A DNA stretch of 64,000 bases from Candidatus Puniceispirillum sp. (GTDB lineage: Bacteria; Pseudomonadota; Alphaproteobacteria; Puniceispirillales; Puniceispirillaceae): positions 124,001-188,000 of the forward strand of contig JAOEUK010000002.1 in the NCBI GenBank assembly GCA_028382965.1, written 5' to 3'. A program made the translations under genes and the position numbers. The notes under the pieces are model-generated. The model had not been told where the DNA came from, did not search any database, and worked only from the letters and a program-made list of their open reading frames with translations. Positions 36,373-43,801 of this stretch are shown here, piece after piece. Numbering within the stretch: the first letter of the stretch is position 1; the number at the start of each line of letters is the position of its first letter.

Positions 36373-36960
36373 ATGGGTTTGGCAAAAATTCGAAAAATTG
36401 TAACTGTTGTTGAGGATACGCTTGAAGAAGCGGGGAAAAACATTTCACCACCAACCCGACGTGCTGCTGCAATTGCAGTCATTGAGAATCCCTTTGCCGG
36501 GACCTACAAGCATGATCTTGAAGCGCTGATGGCAATTGGTGAAGAGCTTGGCCGTCTCCTTGGTGATAAATGTGTTTCAGCCTTGGGGATCACCCCACAA
36601 GATGCAGAAAGCTATGGCAAGGCAGCCTTAGTTGGTGAAAATGGTGAACTTGAACATGCCGCAGCCATTCTGCACCCAAGGCTTGGCAAGCCGTTGCGAA
36701 TTGCAGTAGAAAAAGGCGCAGCACTTGTACCATCGAATAAAAAACGTGGGGGTATGGGGCATCCACTTGATGTACCTCTCGGTCATAAAGATGCAGCTTA
36801 TGTCCGGTCTCATTTCGATGGAATGGAAGTTCGCATCAATGATGCACCTCGGGCTAATGAAATTATGGTTGCGATTGCAGTAGCAGACTCAGGTCGACCC
36901 TTACCCCGGGTTGGCGGGTTAACTCATGAAGATGCTGTTGGCGAAGATGGATTACGCTAA
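36373..36960 (+). CDS. DUF1185 (amino acid synthesis) family protein
   Basis: 195 residues from ATG 36373 (AAAGGA site); ATG 36358 would add five residues. Family stretches are KIVTVVEDTLEEAGK, RAAAIAVIENPFAGTY, ALGITPQDAESYGKAALVGENGELEHAAAILHP and a GGMGHPLDVPLGHKDAAYVRSHFDGMEV block. The biochemical role is unknown, though the family repeatedly occurs in catabolic islands with Mo hydroxylases and ABC importers. It is divergent from MarR here. Confidence 0.85.
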   Translation: MGLAKIRKIVTVVEDTLEEAGKNISPPTRRAAAIAVIENPFAGTYKHDLEALMAIGEELGRLLGDKCVSALGITPQDAESYGKAALVGENGELEHAAAILHPRLGKPLRIAVEKGAALVPSNKKRGGMGHPLDVPLGHKDAAYVRSHFDGMEVRINDAPRANEIMVAIAVADSGRPLPRVGGLTHEDAVGEDGLR

Positions 36961-36990
36961 AAAAACATGCTGAAAATGACAACTATGATT

Positions 36991-37012
36991 AAGGGCGTTA
37001 ATCCCTTTATTC
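36991..37012. terminator. Weak hairpin between convergent DUF1185 and DMT genes
   Basis: AAGGG-CGTTAAT-CCCTT followed by TATT lies between the two 3' ends. The stem is short and the T-run broken; a weak terminator at best. Confidence 0.3.
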
Positions 37013-37021
37013 GCCAAAATC

Positions 37022-37477
37022 CTATTTTCCGTTTGCCACTTGAGTAATAATTAATCCAATTAAAAGTACCGAAGCACCAGTGAATTGTAAAAAATTGATT
37101 GGACGGATCGGAGCACCAAAAAACCCAAATTGATCTATCACCAATGACGAAATAATTTGACCAGTCACAGCCATAAGAATAAAGTTAGCAACTCCAATTT
37201 TTCCAGCTAAAACTGTTGCGCTCAACACGTAAAACGCAACCACAAAACCTGCTAAATATTCAATCGGTTGTAATTGCTCATAACTCCCGGCCGCAGGCAT
37301 CCCACGCCCTGCCATGAACGCGACACCAATTGCCAAGATCATTCCCACTCCAAAGACCAAAATGCAGGCATAAATAGGATCACCAAGGGCCTTTCCAGCG
37401 CGACCATTCAAAATTCCAACAAGTGGAATGAAAGAACCAGCAATAAGAGCCCAAATAAAAAACTTTAAATTAATCAT
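37022..37477 (-). CDS. Small DMT-superfamily (DUF606/YdcZ-like) membrane protein
   Basis: 151 residues with about five hydrophobic helices and no charged loops of note, in keeping with half-size DMT transporters of the DUF606 type (start IWALIAGSFIPLVGILNGRAGKALGDPI, then the helix VFGVGMILAIGVAF). The first helix and the GRAGK-like motif match YdcZ proteins. These often work as homodimers or pairs; only one is present. Substrate unknown; possibly product efflux for the island. Confidence 0.75.
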   Translation of the reverse strand: MINLKFFIWALIAGSFIPLVGILNGRAGKALGDPIYACILVFGVGMILAIGVAFMAGRGMPAAGSYEQLQPIEYLAGFVVAFYVLSATVLAGKIGVANFILMAVTGQIISSLVIDQFGFFGAPIRPINFLQFTGASVLLIGLIITQVANGK

Positions 37478-37528
37478 CTTTACACCTTTTGAATGTGCTT
37501 TTGATCAAAGGCAGAACTACCAATTTCT

Positions 37529-37852
37529 CTAAGGGTGCGGGCCCCATGGTGACGCATTTAACAATTGATTGTGTTGACTAAGCAAAATTGGCCGAAGGTC
37601 ACCTGCAAAATTCATAAAATCTTTGTCTGAAAAAAGACTATCCCAATGATTGCGCCGGTCAGCATCATCGTCAAATTTCCATAAATGAATAATCTGATGA
37701 AGCCCTCCAGTGTCTGAAACAAAATAGCCCACAAGCTTTTTATCGTAACCACCTTTTTTCAGAGCAGGCCAACCCTTGTTACTATAGGCTTCAATCGCAT
37801 TCTTCATTTTTCCTACTACAACTTGATAGGTACGCAATTCATACAACGCCAT
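37529..37852 (-). CDS. NIPSNAP family protein
   Basis: 107 residues, one NIPSNAP (dimeric alpha/beta barrel) domain: MALYELRTYQVVVGKMKNAIEAYSNKGWPAL, then LVGYFVSDTGGLHQIIHLWKFDDDADR. Small bacterial NIPSNAPs appear in catabolic operons for aromatic or amine compounds but have no defined reaction. The gene is 72 bases after the DapA-family gene, separated by a candidate terminator. Confidence 0.88.
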   Translation of the reverse strand: MALYELRTYQVVVGKMKNAIEAYSNKGWPALKKGGYDKKLVGYFVSDTGGLHQIIHLWKFDDDADRRNHWDSLFSDKDFMNFAGDLRPILLSQHNQLLNASPWGPHP

Positions 37853-37892
37853 TGTGATGCCCTCACTTCTTATTGTTTTTTAAAACCACACT

Positions 37893-37916
37893 AAAAATTA
37901 GTTCATCAAGAACTAA
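37893..37916 (-). terminator. Candidate terminator after the DapA-family gene
   Basis: On the minus strand TTAGTTC-TTGAT-GAACTAA is followed at once by TTTTT. It is low in GC, but the 7-bp stem is perfect and the loop is five bases. It would end the transporter operon or lower expression of the NIPSNAP gene. Confidence 0.55.
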
Positions 37917-37924
37917 CTGATTAT

Positions 37925-38851
37925 CTAATTTTTTAAACCAGCTTCAGAGAGTGCTCTCTTTAGATAAGTAATTTCAATTTTGCCTAGCTTCTGAAGTGGG
38001 GGTCGGACAATTGCTTTATCCAGCCGGCCAAGAAGTACAAGGCACTCTTTCATACGATTATGCATATCAAGAAACGGTGCACTATAAAAAGCTTGAGCCA
38101 ACGGATAGATTCTATCGTTTACACGACGTGCCGTCGCGAGGTCATTATCCTGCATAGCATTAAAAAGCTTAACTTGTAGATCAGCGATTACGCTACCTGC
38201 ACCTGATAGCAGTCCTGCTGGCTTCATCGCGAGCGAAGCCATTAACCATGAAGAGTGAGTTGATAGAACGTTAACTCTTCGGGGAAGAGATTGAAATGTT
38301 CTTATGTGCCGCTCATGCAACATAGGGTCATTGCACCAGTCCTTAATCGCAACCACACTTGGCACTTGATCAAATATCCTTAGCAGTGTTTCAAACGGAT
38401 AACCAAGACCTGTGCTGGCAGGATATTGAAACAATATCAATGGCAGGTCTGTAGCATCAGCGATTATCTTAAAATGATTAATTGCCATGTCAGGGCACAA
38501 CTGCCCACCCATGCTCATGCTGTTTGGCGGGAACACCAAAAGCGCACTCGCCCCTTCATTAGCTGCCATTTTTGCTACTTTAACCGCCGCATGACTTCCA
38601 TCAGCATAAATTCCATTTATCAATGGCAAACCACCCCCAACCTCTTTTAGAGACTCAGCAAGAAGTAACTGCTGCTCATCAAAGGTAAAGGCATGAATTT
38701 CTGATGCATGGCCGTTGACGGTAATCGCGCTCAGTCCATTTACGTCTGCAACATCACGCAAATGTTTGCGCGACGCAATAGTGTCAATTTGAAAATCTTG
38801 TTTAAATGCCACAAGTGTTGCGGGGATAACCCCTTCAGCTATAAATGCCAA
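37925..38851 (-). CDS. Dihydrodipicolinate synthase (DapA) family aldolase
   Basis: 308 residues, TIM-barrel class I aldolase. Conserved segments are GVIPATLVAFK, ITVNGHASEIHAFT, GVGGLPLINGIY-type strand, ALLVFPPNSM, LILFQYPASTGLGYP and the Schiff-base lysine in VVAIKDWCND. It starts with TTG at 38851, preceded by GGGGAA at good spacing. Catabolic members cleave or form keto acid substrates. In this context it may act on a ring-fission or formyl/keto acid product; true lysine-biosynthesis DapA is less likely because it lies inside a transport/catabolic operon. Confidence 0.85.
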   Translation of the reverse strand: MAFIAEGVIPATLVAFKQDFQIDTIASRKHLRDVADVNGLSAITVNGHASEIHAFTFDEQQLLLAESLKEVGGGLPLINGIYADGSHAAVKVAKMAANEGASALLVFPPNSMSMGGQLCPDMAINHFKIIADATDLPLILFQYPASTGLGYPFETLLRIFDQVPSVVAIKDWCNDPMLHERHIRTFQSLPRRVNVLSTHSSWLMASLAMKPAGLLSGAGSVIADLQVKLFNAMQDNDLATARRVNDRIYPLAQAFYSAPFLDMHNRMKECLVLLGRLDKAIVRPPLQKLGKIEITYLKRALSEAGLKN

Positions 38852-38868
38852 AAAATTCCCCTGTCAAT

Positions 38869-39513
38869 TTAGCTTTCAACAATCGATCCACGCTCAATAA
38901 CGTAGGTTCTATCAATTACATCGGCAACGTGCGCATCATTTGACTCGGCGATGAGTATCGAAACACCTTCTTTTTTAAGAGACGCGAGAATCTCCCCCAT
39001 ACGTTGCGCTAAAACTGGGGCAATTCCCTCTGTTGGTTCGTCGAGCAACAGCAGCGTCTTGCCAACCATTAATGCTCGAGCCAGAGCTACGAGCTTTTGC
39101 TGACCTCCAGAAAGAGACGTTGCTGGCATTTCTTTAAACTTTTCGCATTCAGGAATGATTTTGTAAATCCAGTTTAGTCGATCCATGTAATCTTCTATGC
39201 CAGTTGACCAAACAGGAACCAATATGTTTTGCTCTGAAGTCATTTCAGGAACAAGCCGCCGATCCTCTGGCATATAGCCAAATCCCATATGAGCTCGTTT
39301 ATACCCAGGCAACAAATTAAGCTCCTCCTCTCCAAAGCGAATAGTACCATCCACGATTGGCAGCAGGCCCATAATTGAACGAAGAAACGTTGTTTTACCT
39401 GCCCCATTCCGTCCGATTAATCCAATAATTTCACCCAAATTTATTTCTAACCCAATATCTCTAAGAATTGGGGTGCCATTAATGTCAACATCTAGAGCGT
39501 TTACAGCAAGCAT
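38869..39513 (-). CDS. livF: Branched-chain-type ABC importer ATPase LivF
   Basis: 214 residues. Walker A GRNGAGKTTFL, signature LSGGQQKLVALARAL, Walker B LLLLDEPTEGIAP and the LivF-specific MPEDRRLVPEMT are present. It pairs with LivG to power the LivHM permeases. It starts 9 bases after livG. The substrate of Liv systems is often not an amino acid but an aromatic, amide or nucleobase derivative, and this island suggests such a compound. Confidence 0.93.
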   Translation of the reverse strand: MLAVNALDVDINGTPILRDIGLEINLGEIIGLIGRNGAGKTTFLRSIMGLLPIVDGTIRFGEEELNLLPGYKRAHMGFGYMPEDRRLVPEMTSEQNILVPVWSTGIEDYMDRLNWIYKIIPECEKFKEMPATSLSGGQQKLVALARALMVGKTLLLLDEPTEGIAPVLAQRMGEILASLKKEGVSILIAESNDAHVADVIDRTYVIERGSIVES

Positions 39514-39522
39514 AAGCGAGTC

Positions 39523-40296
39523 CTATTTCTTTTTTTTGTGATGCTCTTTTCCAATTACAAATTCTTGGACTTTTTTATCAGCCAATGCCTTTTTTGGGGG
39601 CATATCGGCAATTATTTCACCTTGGTAAAAAGCCAGCACTCTACTAACGTAACGAGCAACAATTTCCATATCGTGCTCTACAAAAAGGACAGTTACGCCA
39701 TCCTCTTTGAGAGCACCCATAACAATATCCATAAAATCAAATTTTTCCTCAACACTAATGCCACTAGTTGGTTCATCCAGCAATAAAATGCGCGGCTTGC
39801 TAACAACAGCCATCGCGATGTCCAGTAACTTTCTAACACCCTGAGCAAGAGCGCTAACCGTTGTGTCCTTTTGAGCATTTAACTTGTATCGATTTAAAAC
39901 ATTATCAAGTTTTGATCTAAGCTCAGGCGTATCCATCAAACTCAATGCATCCAGCGCTCGGTTGTTTGCAATTGCTAACGCAATCATCAAATTTTCACCA
40001 ACGGTCATTGAATGGAAGACCTGAGAAACCTGAAAAGACCTTGATATCCCAGCATGGGTTATCTTTCGTGTCTCCAAACCAACTAGCTCTTCGCCTTCAA
40101 ACTTTATACTGCCAGCAGTAGGCGGCAAGTAACCGGTAACCATATTAACAAAACATGTTTTACCAGCGCCATTTGCACCAATAATACCAACAATTTCACC
40201 CTTTGAGATATCTACATTGATATCATTTGCCGCAACAACAGCACCAAACTTTTTAACCAAGTCCCGCACTTGAAGTATCGGAGGATTACTTATCAT
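39523..40296 (-). CDS. livG: Branched-chain-type ABC importer ATPase LivG
   Basis: 257 residues from ATG 40296, with a GGGGGT site; the track's GTG ten codons upstream lies in livM. Walker A GANGAGKTCFV, signature-region LAQGVRKLLDIAMAV and Walker B ILLLDEPTSGIS; the canonical LSGGQ is ALAQGV here, a common LivG variant. It overlaps the livM end by 11 bases. Confidence 0.93.
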   Translation of the reverse strand: MISNPPILQVRDLVKKFGAVVAANDINVDISKGEIVGIIGANGAGKTCFVNMVTGYLPPTAGSIKFEGEELVGLETRKITHAGISRSFQVSQVFHSMTVGENLMIALAIANNRALDALSLMDTPELRSKLDNVLNRYKLNAQKDTTVSALAQGVRKLLDIAMAVVSKPRILLLDEPTSGISVEEKFDFMDIVMGALKEDGVTVLFVEHDMEIVARYVSRVLAFYQGEIIADMPPKKALADKKVQEFVIGKEHHKKKK

Positions 40297-41227
40297 TTTT
40301 CTTACCCCCAATTTTTTCAAGAACACTCCAAATTCCGCCAGGAATAAAGAATATTATCGTTAAAAAGGTAGCACCCATTATCAGTTGCCATGCTTGTGGC
40401 GCTAATTCAAATGCATAAGTCCTGAGAACCTCAAAAACTAAAGAGCCAATAAACGGTGCAATAACATTGCCCGGACCGGAGAGGATTGTGATAAATACCA
40501 ATTCACCAGAAACTGTCCAGTTGATCATCGACTCAGGGTCAACTTGTCCCAACGACATCGCCATCAATGCCCCAGCGCCACCTGCTAAAATAGCAGATAT
40601 CGAATATTTAAGATGAATTGCATGCGCAACCGAGAACCCGAGGTATTCCACTCGTATTTCGTTGTCTCGAATTGCTGTTGTAAGCTTACCAAAGGTTGTT
40701 TTTAGATAATAATTCACTAGAATTGCCGCAACCATGCCAACAAGCGTTATGATCACAAAAAGAGGGTATTTTGTCTCTGGAGAAACTCCCAAGATAGTTG
40801 ACATAGAGATGGCAAAACCATCTGTTGAACCCAACGCCTCAGTTTTTACTACAATTCCAAAAAGCACCATAGATATTGCAGTATTAAGCATTGCAAAGAA
40901 AATATTTCTGTAATTGCGCATAATGAATCCAACCAAAAAACCTGCTGTACCAGCGACCAGTGCACCCGCAATCAACCTCAAAAACACATCTGTAACGCCC
41001 AATTTTATATCAAGAATCGCTACCGCATAGGCACCCAAGCCAAAGTAAAAGGCATGACCAAAAGACACTAACCCAGTGCGCCACAACACCATCAGGCCAA
41101 GGATGGCCAAAGCGCGCGAAAACCCAAACATAAACTGGTTAACAATCCAGTTTGGCGCAAAAGCGCCACCAAGAATAAGCAGCAAACCCGCAACTAATAA
41201 AAATTTTGAGGTTTTATCATTAAACAT
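40286..41227 (-). CDS. livM: Branched-chain-type ABC importer permease LivM
   Basis: 313 residues from ATG 41227, one base after the livH stop; the longer track ORF runs back into livH in another frame. About nine membrane helices, with the LivM block LVSFGHAFYFGLGAYAVA and YSISAILAGGAGALMAMSLGQVDPESMINWTVSGELVF. Inner membrane. Confidence 0.94.
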   Translation of the reverse strand: MFNDKTSKFLLVAGLLLILGGAFAPNWIVNQFMFGFSRALAILGLMVLWRTGLVSFGHAFYFGLGAYAVAILDIKLGVTDVFLRLIAGALVAGTAGFLVGFIMRNYRNIFFAMLNTAISMVLFGIVVKTEALGSTDGFAISMSTILGVSPETKYPLFVIITLVGMVAAILVNYYLKTTFGKLTTAIRDNEIRVEYLGFSVAHAIHLKYSISAILAGGAGALMAMSLGQVDPESMINWTVSGELVFITILSGPGNVIAPFIGSLVFEVLRTYAFELAPQAWQLIMGATFLTIIFFIPGGIWSVLEKIGGKKNDK

Positions 41228-41228
41228 C

Positions 41229-42125
41229 TTATATTTTCCTCGGCTTAGCTGGGGCAAACAGCCCCTCTGGCCTGAACACCAAGACAACAGCCATAACGGC
41301 GAAAACAACAAAAAGTTCGACTTGTGGTAACTCATGGACAGCTACTGCTCGGAGTAAACCGATGATTAGCGATCCAATTGCAGCGCCGGCTATAGAGCCC
41401 ATACCTCCGACAACAACAACGGCAAAAGACAATACAATCACTTCAGTTCCAAGGCCGGGTGCTACTGATATAGTCGGGGCGATGTAAGCACCGCCAAGCC
41501 CCCCAAGAATTGCCCCACCAATGAATGTCAAGGTGTAGACTAATGGCACATTGATGCCCATAGAAATGCCCATTTCACGGTCAAAAATTACCGCTTTCAA
41601 AATAGTGCCCCATTTCGTTTTATTGAGGAGCCACCAACATCCAATAGCTACTAAAGTTGCAACACCAATAAGTGTTAGACCATAAACGTCACGCGTAATG
41701 CCGCCTATTTCAACAGCAGCTAAGAGAGCCATTGGCTGGTATGCAAAGTATGGATCCGTCCCAAAAGCTATTAAGATTATATCTTCCAAGACTAAAAAGA
41801 GACCAAAGGTAGCAAGAACAATCAACACTTCGTCCCGTTGGTACATATACTTTAATATACCCTGCTCAATTATAAAGCCTAGCACTACACCAACAACAAC
41901 TGCAGCAGCAATTATGATTAAAAATCCGAGCGCATCAGGCATACCCATATCTGAAAATTTACCAATGAAAAATGCAGCGGTATAAGCACCCCAAGCATAG
42001 AAGCTTCCATGTGCAACATTAAGAATCTTCATAACGCCAAAAATAATGGTAAGCCCTGCCGAAACGATAAATAAATATGACGAGAACTGCAGTCCATCCA
42101 AAAGAATGGTCAGGAAGGTATCCAT
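41229..42125 (-). CDS. livH: Branched-chain-type ABC importer permease LivH
   Basis: 298 residues from ATG 42125, just behind a TTTGGAGGC ribosome site. About eight membrane helices; family blocks SAGLTIIFGVMKILNVAHGSFYAWGAY and VVVGGMGSIAGAAIGSLIIG. It is the first permease gene after the attenuator-like hairpin that follows livK. Confidence 0.94.
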   Translation of the reverse strand: MDTFLTILLDGLQFSSYLFIVSAGLTIIFGVMKILNVAHGSFYAWGAYTAAFFIGKFSDMGMPDALGFLIIIAAAVVVGVVLGFIIEQGILKYMYQRDEVLIVLATFGLFLVLEDIILIAFGTDPYFAYQPMALLAAVEIGGITRDVYGLTLIGVATLVAIGCWWLLNKTKWGTILKAVIFDREMGISMGINVPLVYTLTFIGGAILGGLGGAYIAPTISVAPGLGTEVIVLSFAVVVVGGMGSIAGAAIGSLIIGLLRAVAVHELPQVELFVVFAVMAVVLVFRPEGLFAPAKPRKI

Positions 42126-42160
42126 AAAAGCCTCCAAAAAGAGTTCAAAGTGATTAATGT

Positions 42161-42196
42161 AAAAAGTTGTCAGCGGCTAAAATCTGCCGCTAACAA
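42161..42196 (-). terminator. Attenuator-like hairpin between livK and livH
   Basis: Minus strand: TTGT-t-AGCGGC-AGATTTTA-GCCGCT-g-ACAA, then CTTTTT. A perfect 6-bp GC-rich core with a further 4-bp outer stem and a T-run. Such partial terminators after the binding-protein gene allow its excess over the permease. Confidence 0.75.
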
Positions 42197-42208
42197 ATCA
42201 TTAATTGG

Positions 42209-43540
42209 CTAGCACTTTGCACCTTTCATGCCACCCTTTATCCATTCAACACTGCCCACACCATCTGGTGGCATAATGCACGAAGCTGGATAAAACTTAA
42301 CATCAGTGACAATGTTTTCGCCATTTACTTCATCATATTTTGTGATGCCATAACCGTTTTCAGTAACCGCCTGGTGACCACCGCCTAAAGACATCTCAAC
42401 TTTTGTAGAAAACGATTCAAAAGTGATGCCGCGAAGAGCCCCTGCTAATTGTTCGCTGCTCGGGTCACTTCCAGCCTTATCGTAAGCTATTTTAGCGGCT
42501 AAAATAGCCTGGCCATATTGATATGCAGGCCCTGAGGGATAAGTGCCATACAGATTTTTGTATGTGTTAATAAACCATTGATTTAATACGCTATCACGAT
42601 CCCTAACTAGAATTCCATATGGACCGCGCGCACCTAATACAATGCCATTAGGCAATTTTTTACCAAGCCGGTATGCCGCTGTACCACCGACAGTTAATAC
42701 ACCAGTCTTTTTAGCAAACAAGCCTCTTGCTGCACCCTGAAAAATAAAGGCTTCTAGGTCCCCCCCCCAAAAGCTAGAGTGAACAAGATCAGCCGAGTCT
42801 AACGACATTGCAGAAATTTCAGAGCCATACTGTCCAGCAAATATTTTTGGGAACTGAACATTATCTGAAGCTTTTGAATTAGGCATTATTTGTTTCAGTG
42901 TTAAATCAAAGTCACGCCAAGAGTCCTGACCCCAAGCATAATTCTGCTGGATACCAGTATAACCCTTCATACCTGGAAAGTTCTCCTTTACGTACATTGC
43001 CGCTGCCGTGTTGTCAGCTGTCGCGTGAGACATTGTCCTAAATACGTATTGCCTCGGAGCTTCCTCAAAAATACGCGGTGTTCCGCAAGTTGCAAAGATC
43101 GTAAACTGCTTTAACTCTTCTGCTATTGGGGCCAGAGCTTGACAATTACCAGACGAAATATAGCCAACAACAGCGTCCACATTGCGCTTTTCTACAAGAT
43201 TACGATATTCTGCGACCTGTTTGGTTGCGCCGCCACCTTCATCAAGTTCTATCAATGAAGCTGTTGCACCACCGAAACCCTTGGTGTTGTAGGGCGCTGG
43301 TAATTTGCCTTTATTAATGGCATCCACAACCATTTTCGCACCATTCATTGCTGGAATGCCAAATGGTCCAGCCGCGCCACCTGTTAAAAAGCTTGGCACT
43401 GCAATTGTTATCTGCTCTCCCTCATCTGCGACCGGAGCCGTAGCTTCTTTCTTTTCTTCAGATGGCTTCTCACTAGTAAGCATAAAGGCTACCGCCCCCA
43501 CAACCAATGCAGCCAGAACCGCAACTAAACCTTTGTTCAT
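42209..43540 (-). CDS. ABC transporter substrate-binding protein (LivK/periplasmic-binding type I)
   Basis: 443 residues. An N-terminal signal/anchor (LVAVLAALVVGAVAFML) is followed by a Lys/Glu-rich linker and the Leu/Ile/Val-binding fold (ITIAVPSFLTGGAAGPFGIPAMNGAKMVVD, DAVVGYISSGNCQALAPIAEE, YVFRTMSHATADNTAAAMY). It captures the substrate for the LivHMGF importer in the periplasm. First gene of the transporter operon, with a GGGGAGAG ribosome site and a perfect palindrome just upstream. It contains a run of nine G on its coding strand, read in frame. Confidence 0.92.
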   Translation of the reverse strand: MNKGLVAVLAALVVGAVAFMLTSEKPSEEKKEATAPVADEGEQITIAVPSFLTGGAAGPFGIPAMNGAKMVVDAINKGKLPAPYNTKGFGGATASLIELDEGGGATKQVAEYRNLVEKRNVDAVVGYISSGNCQALAPIAEELKQFTIFATCGTPRIFEEAPRQYVFRTMSHATADNTAAAMYVKENFPGMKGYTGIQQNYAWGQDSWRDFDLTLKQIMPNSKASDNVQFPKIFAGQYGSEISAMSLDSADLVHSSFWGGDLEAFIFQGAARGLFAKKTGVLTVGGTAAYRLGKKLPNGIVLGARGPYGILVRDRDSVLNQWFINTYKNLYGTYPSGPAYQYGQAILAAKIAYDKAGSDPSSEQLAGALRGITFESFSTKVEMSLGGGHQAVTENGYGITKYDEVNGENIVTDVKFYPASCIMPPDGVGSVEWIKGGMKGAKC

Positions 43541-43561
43541 AAAATCTCTCCCCTAATACTA

Positions 43562-43582
43562 GTGCAATCACTGTGATTGCAC
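43562..43582. promoter_or_regulatory. Perfect 21-bp palindrome upstream of livK
   Basis: GTGCAATCAC-T-GTGATTGCAC: two exact 10-bp arms around one central base, 21 bases before the livK ATG (start 43540) and 219 bases before the flavin monooxygenase. A one-base loop cannot form an RNA hairpin, so this is almost certainly a protein-binding operator, likely covering livK transcription or translation initiation. Confidence 0.8.
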
Positions 43583-43801
43583 ATCGAATACAATGTTCAG
43601 GCAAAATGCTAACGCCTTGCGCGTTTATAATTAGAAAGATAATTCTATTTGTACGTCAACCCTAGTAAGACTTCTCACGAAGGTTTTATAATGAGCGGGT
43701 TGTCAGCCAAACTTGAATCAGTAAGATAAACAACGTCATATTAAACTATTACGACAATATTTTTATTAAAAATTTTTATTTTGTTTTCTGGAATTAATAA
43801 C

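Noticed and set aside
42760-42768. Run of nine C within livK, considered as a frameshift
   Set aside because: The reading frame is continuous across it (WGGDLEAF) and the protein is full length, so no break is present.
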